From: Myxococcales bacterium
Lineage (GTDB): Bacteria; Myxococcota_A; Bradymonadia; UBA7976; UBA1532
Assembly (NCBI GenBank): GCA_020633555.1
Contig: JACKDL010000024.1
Span: forward strand, 1-64,000
Reading direction: 5' to 3'
Length of the DNA stretch: 64,000 nt
Of the stretch, positions 18,010 to 27,669 are shown piece by piece (the first letter of the stretch is position 1; every line of letters starts with the position of its first letter). The position numbers and the translations under genes are program-made. The notes under the pieces were generated by a model that was given only the letters and a program-made list of their open reading frames with translations, had not been told where the DNA came from and ran no database searches.

Positions 18010-20826
18010 CTAGGGTGGGGACGGCGCGGGCGTCTGGGGGACATCATCACAGCCGCTGGGCGGCTCGCCGTCCACCAGCCGAGCGACATCGGCGGGGCGG
18101 AGTGGCGTGTGGGCTTTCAGGCGTTGGACCAGACGGGGGTAGGTCTCGCCGCGCCACGGGCCGTTGCGGGGGGGCGGGGCCGCCGCGGCCGCCGCCAGCT
18201 CGGTGTCCACCGCGGCCCAGTCTCCGGCGGCCGCGGCCCGAGCGGCTCGGGTCATCCGGCAGTCGAAGGCGGGCGCCAACAGGCAGGCACGCTGGGTGGT
18301 GGCCTCGCGCGCCGCGCGGTCCTCCGGGTGGAGCGGCGTGAACGGCAGCAGCTCGGCCAGCCGCACGTAGCCAGGGCCGTAGGCGGGGTCGTGTTTCAGC
18401 GCCTGCTCAAGCTGCGCGTCGGCGTCCAGGCACCGCCCCTGGTCGCGCAGCACCGTGGCCCACGCGACCCGCACGGGGCCCCGGTCGTGCTTGCGGCTGG
18501 CTGAGCCGAAGGTCCACTCCGCCTCCTCCCCCAGGTCGGGATCGCCGGCCAGCGCCAAGGCGTGCTGCAGCCGCCCCAAGGCGAGCTGCTCCTCGGAGCG
18601 GTGCGCGTCCTGCAAGCGAGGATCGGCGATCAGGGCCGCCAGGTTGGCCGCTTCGCTGTGCGGAGTCAGGGCGGCCAGCGCCGCTCGCAGGCCGGCCTGC
18701 AGCGCCTCGGGGTCCTCGTTCGCCTTCGGCGCCGCGGCTCGGACCGCTTGGGCCTGGGCGAACACCAGGCTGACGACGCGGGCGCGCAAGGGCGCCGCCT
18801 CCAGGCCGGCCAAGGCGTCTTTGAAGTGGGCCGTGATCCGGGGCCAGTCGGGCCCGTCGGCCCCATGGTCGCGGGCCAGGGCGCCCGCGTAGCCAGCCAG
18901 GGCTTGCCGCAGGGGCTCGTCCAGGCCGGCGAGCGGCGGCAGCGCGCTCAACGCGGCGTAGGCCCGGGTGGCCTGCTGCTCCAGGTCCAGGGGGGCGGAC
19001 CCTTCAATGGCCTGCAACAGGGCGTAGGCGAGCCCCAGGCCCAGCGCCGGGTCCGTGGGGAACGCCGCGCGCCCCCTGTCGAAGCGCTCGATGGCCTGGG
19101 CGGCGTCGCCGCGGGCGAGCGCCAGCAGGCCGCCGGCGAAGGCCACCGAGGCGTCGCGCAGGGGCTCTCGGTGGGCCAGGCCGGTGAGCACGGGGCGCCA
19201 CACATCCGGCGTCATGGCCAGCGCCGGGGGGCGGAGCAGCCGCAGCGGCGAACCCCCCCGAAGGGCCTGCAGGCGATCGCGGGCCACGGCGCGGCGGGCC
19301 CAGGTGGTTCGGGCGTTCCAGCGGTCCCAGGCGACGAGGTCCGCCAGATCCCAAGGCCCAGTCACGGTGATGTCTTCGCCCTCGTCGGTCACCGGGCGGA
19401 TGGCGAGCAGGTCGGCGAGCCCCGGCTGGTCGGGGCGCTGGGCGACGACGGCCGCCCACACCCAGTCGAGCTGCGCCATCGGCCACGCGTCCACCAGCGT
19501 GTGCGCGCAGCCCTCGTCGCGAAGGATGCAGGCCACCTCGGCATCCCGCATGGCCTCCAACAGCGCCTGGCGCTGGTCCAGCGTCACCTGCTGAGCGGCG
19601 AGCTGCCGGGCCTGCCTGCCCACCAACCAGGTCAGCCCCGCGAGCACCACCGCCAGGACGAGCAGCCCGGCGGTCCAGAGGGCCAGGGCGCGGGCGCGGC
19701 GGGCCAGGCGCGCCTCGCGTTGCTGCTTCACCCAGCCCTGCACCACCTCGATGAAGGCGTCGTGCTTGAGCTGGTAGCGCAGCGTGCCCTGGTCGTCGAA
19801 GGCCTGGATCACCTGGGCCTGCGCCAGGTACGCCAGGCTGGCGTCGATGTCGGCGCGGCTCGGCGCGCGCCAGTTCTCCCGCGTGTCGTCGTACAGCGCC
19901 TGCGCGCTGTAGGGGCGCTTGTAGCCGCTCTCGGGGGCCAGGAAGCCCAGGACGAGCGCGAGGGCGTCGGGGCCGCGCGAGAAGCCATCCACCACGTGGG
20001 CAAGGTAGGCGCGGATGATCCCCTTCGAGCCGCCCAGCGCCTCGTAGCGCGCCAGGGTCATGGCGGGCGCGCCGTCGGCGCTGGCCCACAGCCAGTGACA
20101 GACCACCTGGAGCGAGGGCAGCCGCACCGGCGCATCAGGCTGTCGGGCGGTGGCCAGGTCCGCGCACAGCCGCTCGATGAGCGCCGGCTCGACGCGGACG
20201 CCGGCCTGGGCCGCGGGGCCCTCAATGGCCGCCTGCACGCCGCGACGATCCAGGTGGCCGAGGGGGTAGGCGTTGCGCAGCAGGTTCGTGTGGGGGCCAG
20301 CGAAGGCGCGCAGCCGGGCCAGCCGCTCCTCGCGCAGGCACAGCAGCATGAAGACGTCGGGGCAGCGGCGGGCCACCACCGCCAGCGCCCGCATCAGCGC
20401 CTGCAGCGCGTCGCGTTGGCCGTCCCGCGCCAGGAGCTCCTCGAACTGATCGCAGATCACCACGAGCTCGTCGGCGGCGTCGGCCGCCCGGCGGGCGTCG
20501 AGGGCGTCCGCCAGCGCGTGGGCGGGCGGCGAGCTGGGTCCGTCCCAGGGCTGGCCCAGCGCGTCCAGCAGCGTCGCCACCGGATCGCCGACCCAGCGGT
20601 CCACCCGCACGACGTCGGCGCCGCGGGCCTGCAGGGTGGGCACCAGGCGGGCGCCGAGCAGCGACGACTTGCCCGTGCCCGAGGCGGCGTACAGGACGGT
20701 CACCGGGGCGGCGAACAGGGTGTTGTCGAGCCGGCGTGCGTCCTGGTCGCGTCCGAAAAAGCGTTCGCGATCAGCCCCTTCGAAGGGACGTAGGCCGACG
20801 TAGGGCGAAGGCAGAGGGGCGCTCAT
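18010..20826 (-). CDS. nSTAND1-type NTPase with membrane segment and TPR-like region
   Basis: 938 residues from the ATG at 20826; the frame extends upstream, but the overlap with the CHAT gene stop (ATGA) fixes the start. The N-terminal YVGLRPFEGADRERFFGRD is the nSTAND1 (PF20703) entry signature. Walker A (AASGTGKSS, Lys53) and Walker B (VVICDQFEEL, Asp126) are intact. A winged-helix-like region follows to about 370, one transmembrane segment at 381-403, then about 530 residues of helical TPR/HEAT-like sequence that could sense a ligand. STAND proteins oligomerise on binding a trigger and activate an effector; here the coupled CHAT protein is the obvious effector. Membrane anchoring suggests sensing or action at the envelope. 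Confidence 0.88.
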   Translation of the reverse strand: MSAPLPSPYVGLRPFEGADRERFFGRDQDARRLDNTLFAAPVTVLYAASGTGKSSLLGARLVPTLQARGADVVRVDRWVGDPVATLLDALGQPWDGPSSPPAHALADALDARRAADAADELVVICDQFEELLARDGQRDALQALMRALAVVARRCPDVFMLLCLREERLARLRAFAGPHTNLLRNAYPLGHLDRRGVQAAIEGPAAQAGVRVEPALIERLCADLATARQPDAPVRLPSLQVVCHWLWASADGAPAMTLARYEALGGSKGIIRAYLAHVVDGFSRGPDALALVLGFLAPESGYKRPYSAQALYDDTRENWRAPSRADIDASLAYLAQAQVIQAFDDQGTLRYQLKHDAFIEVVQGWVKQQREARLARRARALALWTAGLLVLAVVLAGLTWLVGRQARQLAAQQVTLDQRQALLEAMRDAEVACILRDEGCAHTLVDAWPMAQLDWVWAAVVAQRPDQPGLADLLAIRPVTDEGEDITVTGPWDLADLVAWDRWNARTTWARRAVARDRLQALRGGSPLRLLRPPALAMTPDVWRPVLTGLAHREPLRDASVAFAGGLLALARGDAAQAIERFDRGRAAFPTDPALGLGLAYALLQAIEGSAPLDLEQQATRAYAALSALPPLAGLDEPLRQALAGYAGALARDHGADGPDWPRITAHFKDALAGLEAAPLRARVVSLVFAQAQAVRAAAPKANEDPEALQAGLRAALAALTPHSEAANLAALIADPRLQDAHRSEEQLALGRLQHALALAGDPDLGEEAEWTFGSASRKHDRGPVRVAWATVLRDQGRCLDADAQLEQALKHDPAYGPGYVRLAELLPFTPLHPEDRAAREATTQRACLLAPAFDCRMTRAARAAAAGDWAAVDTELAAAAAAPPPRNGPWRGETYPRLVQRLKAHTPLRPADVARLVDGEPPSGCDDVPQTPAPSPP

Positions 20827-23675
20827 GCCGCGCTCCCCGGCCCGGCCAGCTCGGGGTTGGCGTGCAGCACGGCCCGCGCGAAGGCGTCGGGGTCGTCCTC
20901 CACCAGATCGGCGCCCAGCCGCTCCCAGGCCAGGCGCTCGATGGGCGAGGCGAGCTGGCGGACCGCGAAGGGGTTGCGCACCGGGAGGATGGTGGTGATC
21001 AGCCGGTAGTGCCAGGCGTCGAGGGCGTAGCCCATGAACAGCGTGGCGCGCCGCCGGAAGGGCCGGCGGAACGCGGTGGGGATGCCCGTCTGCTTGTGCT
21101 CGAGGTTGCCCACGAAGCGCACGAAGTCGCCCTCGCTGATCACCACGGTGTCGATGAGCGGGCCGTCGAACTCCTCTTCGAGCCGGGCGTTCAACGCCGG
21201 TGAGCCCAGGGGCTTGTAGAGGATGCAGGCGTCGCCTGCCCGCGGCAGGAAGTCGGCCGGGGTGGTGCGCTCGATGCCATCGGCGCGGAAGGCCAGCAGC
21301 GAGAAGTCGACCACGTCTTCGCTGCGCTGCACGTGGGTCACCACCACTGTGGGCACGCCGGCCGCGCGGAGGCTGCGCTCCAGGGTGTCGTCGTAGGCCA
21401 TGGAGATCAGGATCAGCGGATCGGGTGTGTCGCCCGCGGCGCCCGTGGCCCGGCCGGCCAGCGCGGTGAACAGCGCGTGCGTCGCGCTGGGGCGGGCCCG
21501 CGCGGTCTGCCGGGCGAGCTCGTCCGCCAGGACATCCAGCAGCTCCCAGCGGTCCTTCTCGAGCTTCTCGCGGTACTCGGCCACGGTCACCAGGGTCAGC
21601 CGGCCCGGATCGGGCAGCCCGACCTGTTCGGCCAGGGCGACCGTCAGCGCGTACTCGCTGAGCGGGCCCCCGCCGTGGACGCCGCTGCCAAGCACCGGCA
21701 CGCACTTCCCTTCGAGCAAGCGCCGCTCGACCGTGCGGCGGAAGTTCGGGTCGCTGGTGCTCACGGGTTCGGCGGCGGGCGTGGGCGCGCTGGCCTGGGC
21801 GATGCGCACCCGGTGCGGATCGAGCAGGTGGCTCCACGCCTTCGGGGCTTCAGCGGCGGGGACCTCGGCGGCGGCCGCCGCGAACCACCGCGGCGCGTCG
21901 GTGCGGCCCCCGGCCACGGCCGCGCGCCCGTCCGCGAGGGTGGCCGCCAGGGCGCGCGTGAAGACGCCCGCCGCCGCGTGGGGCTGGCTGGCGCCGGTCA
22001 TGATGTACTTCGCGCGGCCCAGGCCCAGCGTCTCCAGCAGGCTCGACTCCACGGTGAACGACGCCCGCGCGGTCAGGTCCTGGGGCTGGAAGGCCAGATC
22101 CAGCGAGAGCACGAGCTGACCTGCCGGGGATCGATCCATCAGCCGGCGGAGCTGCTCGAGGCTGTAGGCCGTGGCCTCCGGCTCGGTGAGCTCGGTGTTG
22201 CTGGCGGCCAGGTAGACGGTGCCGGCCGGGGTGATGACGGCCCGCCCCAGCATGTGGATCAGGAGCAGGGTGTCGGGGTCGGCTCCCCGGAGCGCGGCGC
22301 TGAGCGCCTTGCCGAGCGCGAGCACGTCGGGCTCCAGGCAGGCGGTGACCTCGAAGCCGGCGTGGCCGGCGCTCAAGGCCCCCTCCAGCGCGCTGGCTGC
22401 GGCCGCCGCGTGCTCCATGTGGTCGAGCGGCGCGACATGGCGCCCCACCCCGATCACCAAGGCGCGGCGCCGGGTGACGGCGACGGCCCCCGCGGGGGCC
22501 GGCGACCCGCTGGCGCCGGGCGTGCCCGCGACCTCGAAGAGGTGCCCGTCCACGGCGCGCAGGTACAGGACGGGTGTGGCCCACTCCAGGGCCTCGTGGG
22601 CCCGCCCCAGCTCGTGCTCGCGGGCCAGGCTGACCGCCGCGTCCACGGGGTAGCCCCGGCTGATGTGCCGATAGAACTCAGCCGAGAACGCCACGGCCGC
22701 GGCGTTGGTGACGGCGTACTGCATGGCGACCACGGCGGGCGCGACGCGCAGGGCCAGGGTGCCTGCGAGGGAGGCGAAGATCCCCTCGTGGCTGGGGGCG
22801 GCGCCGTGGCAGGCGTTGAGCACGACGAGCCGCAGCGAGTCGACCTGGCCAAACAGGCGCGAGAGCTCGTCGCCGTAGCGATCCTCGCGCTGGCCCGTGG
22901 GTCCACAGAAGGCCAGACACCCGCCGCGCTCGGCGTGCGGCATGCCGTGGCCGATGAAGTGGAGCACGTGGGGGGTGGGCTGGCCCGGGCCGGGGAGCAG
23001 GGCGTCGCGCAGGCTGTCCCACCGGCCGTCGTGGATCCACTGCAGATCCACCTGCCCGCCCTGCACCAGCTCACCCAGCGCGGTCCGCAACCCCGCCACC
23101 TCCACCGCCTGGTTCAGGCTCCCCAGGTTGCTGGGGGCGGCCACCACGACGAGCACGCGCAGCGGGCCGTTGACGGGCAGCCGGGGCAACGCGGTCGGGC
23201 GGTCCACCGTGCGCACCAGGGGCTGCCCGCGGTTGATGGCCACGAAGTCCTGCCCGTCGTGCAGCAGCTCCCACGGCAGGCCGCTCAGCCGGGGCGCGCC
23301 CTCGAGGCCCAGCCGCAGCCGGACGCCGCGCTCAGCGCCGCGCGCGACGTGCTGCGCCGTGTCGCGGACCTGGGCGATGGCCGGTGGAAATGCCAGGGAA
23401 TACAGCGCTTTGCCCAGCTTGATGGCCAGCTCTCGGCCTGCGCCTTCGGCCACGGGCGCGCCTGTCGGGTTGAGCGCGAAGCTGCGGCCGCGGATGTGTG
23501 GGGCGAGGGCGACCGCTTGCAGGATCAGGTCATCGACGCGACCCGCCAGGTCGAGGACGGCCGTCGCTCGGCCGCCCTCTCCGTGGGTGGCCGAGATCAC
23601 ATAGCGCGCCCCCTCGCCGGCGTGGGCGAAGGTCAGATCGAGGTTGAGATAGTCGCCGGCCAAGGTCCCCCCCAC
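20823..23675 (-). CDS. CHAT protease fused to degenerate caspase-like and SIR2-like domains
   Basis: 950 residues; GTG start at 23675 is the longest in-frame choice, with a TTG four codons later possible. Domain 1 (about 120-380) is CHAT: LPWELL at 133-138, catalytic His243 in LHFIGHG and Cys289 in VVLNACHG, both present. Domain 2 (about 403-600) has the caspase-fold opening RRALVIGVG, but the GHG position reads HMLGRA (474-479) and the DxC position reads SLDLAFQ (524-530), so the dyad is absent. Domain 3 (about 645-900) is SIR2-like: VPVLGSG (659-665), MAYDDTLE where NYDxLLE is usual, YKPLGS where a LHG is usual, and a C-terminal FMGYALDAW. Its Asn and His thus appear lost. It overlaps the nSTAND1 gene by four bases; together they look like a conflict or cell-death module. 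Confidence 0.88.
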   Translation of the reverse strand: MGGTLAGDYLNLDLTFAHAGEGARYVISATHGEGGRATAVLDLAGRVDDLILQAVALAPHIRGRSFALNPTGAPVAEGAGRELAIKLGKALYSLAFPPAIAQVRDTAQHVARGAERGVRLRLGLEGAPRLSGLPWELLHDGQDFVAINRGQPLVRTVDRPTALPRLPVNGPLRVLVVVAAPSNLGSLNQAVEVAGLRTALGELVQGGQVDLQWIHDGRWDSLRDALLPGPGQPTPHVLHFIGHGMPHAERGGCLAFCGPTGQREDRYGDELSRLFGQVDSLRLVVLNACHGAAPSHEGIFASLAGTLALRVAPAVVAMQYAVTNAAAVAFSAEFYRHISRGYPVDAAVSLAREHELGRAHEALEWATPVLYLRAVDGHLFEVAGTPGASGSPAPAGAVAVTRRRALVIGVGRHVAPLDHMEHAAAAASALEGALSAGHAGFEVTACLEPDVLALGKALSAALRGADPDTLLLIHMLGRAVITPAGTVYLAASNTELTEPEATAYSLEQLRRLMDRSPAGQLVLSLDLAFQPQDLTARASFTVESSLLETLGLGRAKYIMTGASQPHAAAGVFTRALAATLADGRAAVAGGRTDAPRWFAAAAAEVPAAEAPKAWSHLLDPHRVRIAQASAPTPAAEPVSTSDPNFRRTVERRLLEGKCVPVLGSGVHGGGPLSEYALTVALAEQVGLPDPGRLTLVTVAEYREKLEKDRWELLDVLADELARQTARARPSATHALFTALAGRATGAAGDTPDPLILISMAYDDTLERSLRAAGVPTVVVTHVQRSEDVVDFSLLAFRADGIERTTPADFLPRAGDACILYKPLGSPALNARLEEEFDGPLIDTVVISEGDFVRFVGNLEHKQTGIPTAFRRPFRRRATLFMGYALDAWHYRLITTILPVRNPFAVRQLASPIERLAWERLGADLVEDDPDAFARAVLHANPELAGPGSAA

Positions 23676-23738
23676 GGGGCGTCGAGCATACCCAGGGCCG
23701 ACCCAGCGGGGAACCCACAGCGGCGGCGCGCCCGAAAC

Positions 23739-25748
23739 TCAGCGGCTGCAGTCCCGCGTGACCAGCCCCGGCCCCCAGCGGGTGGCCATGGCGGTCCAGG
23801 CGGCCTCCAGGTGGGCCGGGTGGCCGTCGCCCACGCTGTGGGCGGGCAGGGCCTGCGCCGTGGCGCCACGGGGCAGCATGGCCATGCGGGGCGGCTTGCA
23901 GCCGGGGCTGTAGACGTAGGTCCACGTGGGGGTGATCCAGGCGCGGAACTTGCCTCGCTCCACCGTGTCGACCCACTGCGCCTGCACCACCATGTCGCCG
24001 ACGGCGGGGTCCATCTCGAGCAGGTCGAGCACCTCGGGGTAGTGCAGGCGGTGGCCCTCGATGACCTGCGGGCCCAAGGCCGCGATGATGATGCCGCTCT
24101 CGGCGTACAGGGCCTCGTGGGCGGGCGGCGTGACGGGCTGGCGGGTCTGCACCGCCTGCAGGGTGGCCTTCAGGGTGTCTTTCAGGGCGTACAGGCCCGC
24201 CGGATCCACGGGCGGCGCGGGGGACACGTCGGCGCGGCCGTCGAGCACCACCACAGGCACGGCCAGGTGGGGGTCGCCGAACACATGGTCGCCGTGGTTG
24301 GCCTCGCCGAACTCGTAGAGCAGCTCGCCGTGGTCGCTGGTGATGACCACCAAGGTGTTGCCGCCGGCCAGCGCCTGCTCCGCCAGGTGGCCCAGCGTGT
24401 CGTCGGCGGCCCGCACCGCCTCGACGTAGCGGCGGCGTACGGCGTCGACGGCAGCAGGGGGCAGGGGCTGGCCCCGGTAGGCGGGGGGGTGGTGTCGGTA
24501 GCGGAACTCGACGGGGTCGTCGCCGCGGTCGCTGGCGCGCCCCTGATGCACGGCGTACGGCGAGTGGGTGGTGGAGAGGAACAGGGTGAGGAACAGCGGG
24601 CGCGGGTCGGCCTCGGCGGCCCGGTCGTACGCGGGGCCGGCCTCCAGGTCGGGATCGGCCAGGTCCATGAAGGTGCGGTACACCGGCGCGATGTGTTCGC
24701 GGGTGAAGCGGTGGGTGGCCAGGAAGGGAAACAGCAGCGGGTGGGCCCGGTAGCTGAACTCCTGCATGACCACCTTGAAGCCGAAGGTGGGGGTGTCCAC
24801 CGTCTCGAAGCCCAGCTTCACCCGCGGGAACACATCGCCGGCGAAGCCCGACACCGCCACGGTGCGGTAGCCCAGCTCGCGGAAGCGGCTGGCCAGCGAG
24901 CGCGCCGCCTGGTCGCGGTGCTCGGCGCGCACCATCATGTGCCGCACGCCGCTCTCGTCGGGGGCCAGCCCGGTGAAGAGCGCGGTCACCGAGCCGAAGG
25001 TGCGCGGTTGGGGGGCGTAGGCCTTCCAGTGGCGGCGCCCGTGCCGTTCGCACAGGGCGCCCAGCCGCGGGGTCAGGGCGCTGTCGGCGCGGCACTCGAA
25101 GTGGTCGGCGCGCCAACTGTCGGTCATGAGCAGCAACACATCGGGGCGCGCGGGATCGGCGCTCGGCGAGCGCCGCCACGTGGGGGTGGGTGGGGGGCGG
25201 TGCGCGGCCCACGCCAGCAGCCCCACGAGCGCGAGCCCCACGGCGCTGGCGGCGCGGTGCCGGGCGGGGCGGTCGCGCAGCGCGCGCACGGCGAGGGCGC
25301 CGGTGACGCCGGCGAAGGCCGCCAGGAGCGCGAGACCCAGCGGGCCCTCGGCCACCCCCCGGAACGCCCAGTCGGGGATGGGGCGGATGTCGTACAGATC
25401 GGCGTACAGCGCGGGCCAGCGCCGGGCGTGGGCCACCATCAGCAGGCTCCACGTGCTGAGCGTGCCAATCCAGGCGGCGCGCCCCCGCAGGCCCAGCAGG
25501 CCGGCGTGCAGCCCCCACATGAGGCCGGCGACGGCCAGCATCAGGCCCACCAGCTCGAGCTGGATGCCCACCACCGTGCCCAGGAGCTGGTCCACCACGA
25601 GCTGGCTGACCTTGGGATCGGTGACGCCCATGTACGAGACGCGGAACGCCAGGGCCAGATCGGTGACGAAGGCGGCCAGGGCCAGCAGCAGCGGGGGGCG
25701 CAGCGCGCGCCACAGGCGGCGCGGCAGGGGGGGCTGGGCGGGGGTCAT
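23739..25748 (-). CDS. Membrane-anchored alkaline-phosphatase-superfamily (sulfatase-like) enzyme
   Basis: 669 residues. Four or five N-terminal membrane segments (about 15-180), then an exported AlkP-superfamily catalytic domain: metal site LLLMTDSWRADHF near 210, nucleophile region PRTFGSVTALFTG near 250 and metal site TSDHGELL with GDH downstream near 465. The sulfatase C/S-x-P-x-R formylglycine motif is absent; a Thr or Ser probably acts as nucleophile, as in LtaS/EptA-type phosphotransferases. Likely acts on envelope phospholipid or glycan phosphate groups. It lies between the CHAT operon and a cytochrome gene, same strand, without overlap. Confidence 0.82.
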   Translation of the reverse strand: MTPAQPPLPRRLWRALRPPLLLALAAFVTDLALAFRVSYMGVTDPKVSQLVVDQLLGTVVGIQLELVGLMLAVAGLMWGLHAGLLGLRGRAAWIGTLSTWSLLMVAHARRWPALYADLYDIRPIPDWAFRGVAEGPLGLALLAAFAGVTGALAVRALRDRPARHRAASAVGLALVGLLAWAAHRPPPTPTWRRSPSADPARPDVLLLMTDSWRADHFECRADSALTPRLGALCERHGRRHWKAYAPQPRTFGSVTALFTGLAPDESGVRHMMVRAEHRDQAARSLASRFRELGYRTVAVSGFAGDVFPRVKLGFETVDTPTFGFKVVMQEFSYRAHPLLFPFLATHRFTREHIAPVYRTFMDLADPDLEAGPAYDRAAEADPRPLFLTLFLSTTHSPYAVHQGRASDRGDDPVEFRYRHHPPAYRGQPLPPAAVDAVRRRYVEAVRAADDTLGHLAEQALAGGNTLVVITSDHGELLYEFGEANHGDHVFGDPHLAVPVVVLDGRADVSPAPPVDPAGLYALKDTLKATLQAVQTRQPVTPPAHEALYAESGIIIAALGPQVIEGHRLHYPEVLDLLEMDPAVGDMVVQAQWVDTVERGKFRAWITPTWTYVYSPGCKPPRMAMLPRGATAQALPAHSVGDGHPAHLEAAWTAMATRWGPGLVTRDCSR

Positions 25749-25785
25749 TCGGGGAGTCTGGCCCCCCGGGCGCGCCGGCGTCCAG

Positions 25786-27648
25786 CTACCGGCGGGCCTC
25801 GGCGCGGGCGATGACCTCGGGGGTCTGGTCCACCTGGGCCAGGTAGAAGCGCAGCGCGCGGATCTCGGGGGTGTCCAGGGCGTACAGCTCGGCCGCGAAC
25901 CGGGCGTCCAGCGGCTGGAAGTACAGCGCGGCGGTGGCGCGGACGGTGCCCGCGGGCAGGCGGTAGATCACCGTGTCGGCGCCGGGCTGGAAGTCGGCGT
26001 CGGCGGCCACGCCCGCGGGCGCGGTGGCGGGGCCGTCGGGGTGGTCGGCGCGCCAGCCCAGGGGCAGCAGCCGGTTGTCGCGGCAGTAGGTGGCGCCGCG
26101 CAGCAGCCGCCAGGTGGGCTGTCCCTCGGGGGTACACATCTGCGCGGCCCACACCTGCACCTGCTCGGGCCGCTCGATGGTCTGCCAGGGGCCCTGCACC
26201 GGGCCGCCCGGGCGCTCGAAGTCGGCCACGGCGTCGCCCACGTGGATGCGGCCCTGGGCGTCGGGGCGGCCGCTCTCGAACAGCACGGCGCCGGCGGCAT
26301 CGAAGGCGGTGACGTGGAGCCAGAGGCGGCGGCTGGGGAAGCCGCTGGGCAGCTTGTGGCCCGTGCGGTTGTGGACGGTGACGGGCAGGGCGATCCGGTC
26401 GCCGTCGTCGGTCAGCGCACCCAGCTCCAGCTCGGAGGCCGCGGCCAGGCTGGCCCGGGTGGCCGCCAGGGTGGCGTCGAACGCGGCGGCGGGCGCCTGG
26501 GCGGCGAGGGGGCCGCTGAAGTCGCGAAGCACCTTCAAGATCAAGGTGTTGCCGCCCACCAGCAGGTGGCGGCCGTAGGGCTGCCGAGGCTGCAGCGGCG
26601 GGAAGTCGCCGCCGTTCGGGCGCCGCGCGATGCGGGTGTTGATGGGCTCGCCGTCGGCGTCCGCGCTGGGCATGTGGCAGTCCTGGCAGGTGACGTCCTG
26701 GGTGGCGAAGTCGCTGTTGCGCCACTCCAGGAAGGTGGCCTGCTCCAGGAGGGTGTGGCCGGTGAACTCCACCTGATCGTTCACCGTGGGCGTCTCGAGT
26801 ACGTGGCAGGCGCTGCACAGGACGCTCTCGCTCATGTGCTCCGAGTGAACCGGCGTGAAGCCGCTGCTGCCCACCATGGGGTTGGCAAAGGGCTGGGCGT
26901 GGGGGCCGTACGCCACCGGCTCGGCGGGGGCCTGCCAGTGGCCCGAGAACAGCGCGGGGGTGCCCAGCCCCTCGGCGGGGATCTGGTGGCAGGCAGTGCA
27001 GGTGACCCCGTCGCGGGCGATCTGGCCGGCGTCGGTGCCGTCGCTCAGCAGGGCCACGCTGGCGCCGTCGCCGGCGGCGCGATAGCCCGCGGCGCTGTGG
27101 CAGCTCAGGCACTTGCCCTCGATGAGCCCCTCGGCGCCCGGGTTGGTGGCGACCTCGGCCGACATCACCGCGCGCCAGAGGGGGTCGCGGGCGGCGTTGG
27201 CCATCATGCTGGACTGCCACAGCTCGAAGGGGCCGATGGCGCGGTTGGCGCCGTCCCGCATGGCCTGGCTGCCCGCCGAGGCCGTGTGGCATTGGCCGCA
27301 GACCGGGCTGCTGGCGAAGCCGCCGGCCGTGACCGACCCCGTGGCCGGCGGGGTGGGCAGGGGTTGCAGGTCCTCGGGGGGCTCGGCCGCGTCGGGCTCG
27401 GGCCCGGCGTCGGGCGGGGGCACGCCGTCGTCGGGATCGGGCGCGCCGCGGTCGGGCGGGGGCACGCCGTCGTCGGGATCGGGCGCGCCGCGGTCGGGCG
27501 GGGGCACGCCGTCGTCGGGATCGGGCAGGCCCAGATCCTGGGGGGCGCCGTCGCGGGGGCGGGCGTCGGTGGGATCCGGGTTGCCGGTGGACCCGTCGTC
27601 GCAGGCGGCGAAGGCGAGGGCGGCCAGCAAGAGCCAGCGGGCGCGCAT
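25786..27648 (-). CDS. Pentahaem cytochrome c lipoprotein
   Basis: 620 residues from the ATG at 27648, preceded by GGAGG five bases upstream. Lipobox FAAC followed by Asp-Asp, then a Pro/Asp linker containing a 14-residue tandem repeat. Five CxxCH haem sites follow: CGQCH, CLSCH, CTACH, CSACH, CQDCH. The C-terminal 200 residues form a beta-rich domain with HNRTGHKLPSGFPSRR, a segment common in multihaem cytochromes of Myxococcota and relatives. It should be an envelope-anchored electron carrier or terminal reductase; partner and substrate are unknown. Promoter region probably within 27649-27808, shared divergently with the EEP gene. Confidence 0.88.
   Translation of the reverse strand: MRARWLLLAALAFAACDDGSTGNPDPTDARPRDGAPQDLGLPDPDDGVPPPDRGAPDPDDGVPPPDRGAPDPDDGVPPPDAGPEPDAAEPPEDLQPLPTPPATGSVTAGGFASSPVCGQCHTASAGSQAMRDGANRAIGPFELWQSSMMANAARDPLWRAVMSAEVATNPGAEGLIEGKCLSCHSAAGYRAAGDGASVALLSDGTDAGQIARDGVTCTACHQIPAEGLGTPALFSGHWQAPAEPVAYGPHAQPFANPMVGSSGFTPVHSEHMSESVLCSACHVLETPTVNDQVEFTGHTLLEQATFLEWRNSDFATQDVTCQDCHMPSADADGEPINTRIARRPNGGDFPPLQPRQPYGRHLLVGGNTLILKVLRDFSGPLAAQAPAAAFDATLAATRASLAAASELELGALTDDGDRIALPVTVHNRTGHKLPSGFPSRRLWLHVTAFDAAGAVLFESGRPDAQGRIHVGDAVADFERPGGPVQGPWQTIERPEQVQVWAAQMCTPEGQPTWRLLRGATYCRDNRLLPLGWRADHPDGPATAPAGVAADADFQPGADTVIYRLPAGTVRATAALYFQPLDARFAAELYALDTPEIRALRFYLAQVDQTPEVIARAEARR
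27409..27526. repeat. 42-bp tandem repeat, about 2.8 copies
   Basis: In-frame tandem repeat inside the cytochrome lipoprotein linker, encoding GAPDPDDGVPPPDR units. The copies are nearly identical at DNA level, implying recent expansion and possible length variation of the tether between strains. Confidence 0.9.
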
Positions 27649-27669
27649 GGGGACCTCCAAGGTCAGGTG

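Noticed and set aside
21333..25814. 1490-codon plus-strand open frame opposite the CHAT and sulfatase-like genes
   Set aside because: The product is Gly/Ala/His/Gln-rich with no recognisable domain, while the minus strand has CHAT, SIR2-like and AlkP motifs in frame.
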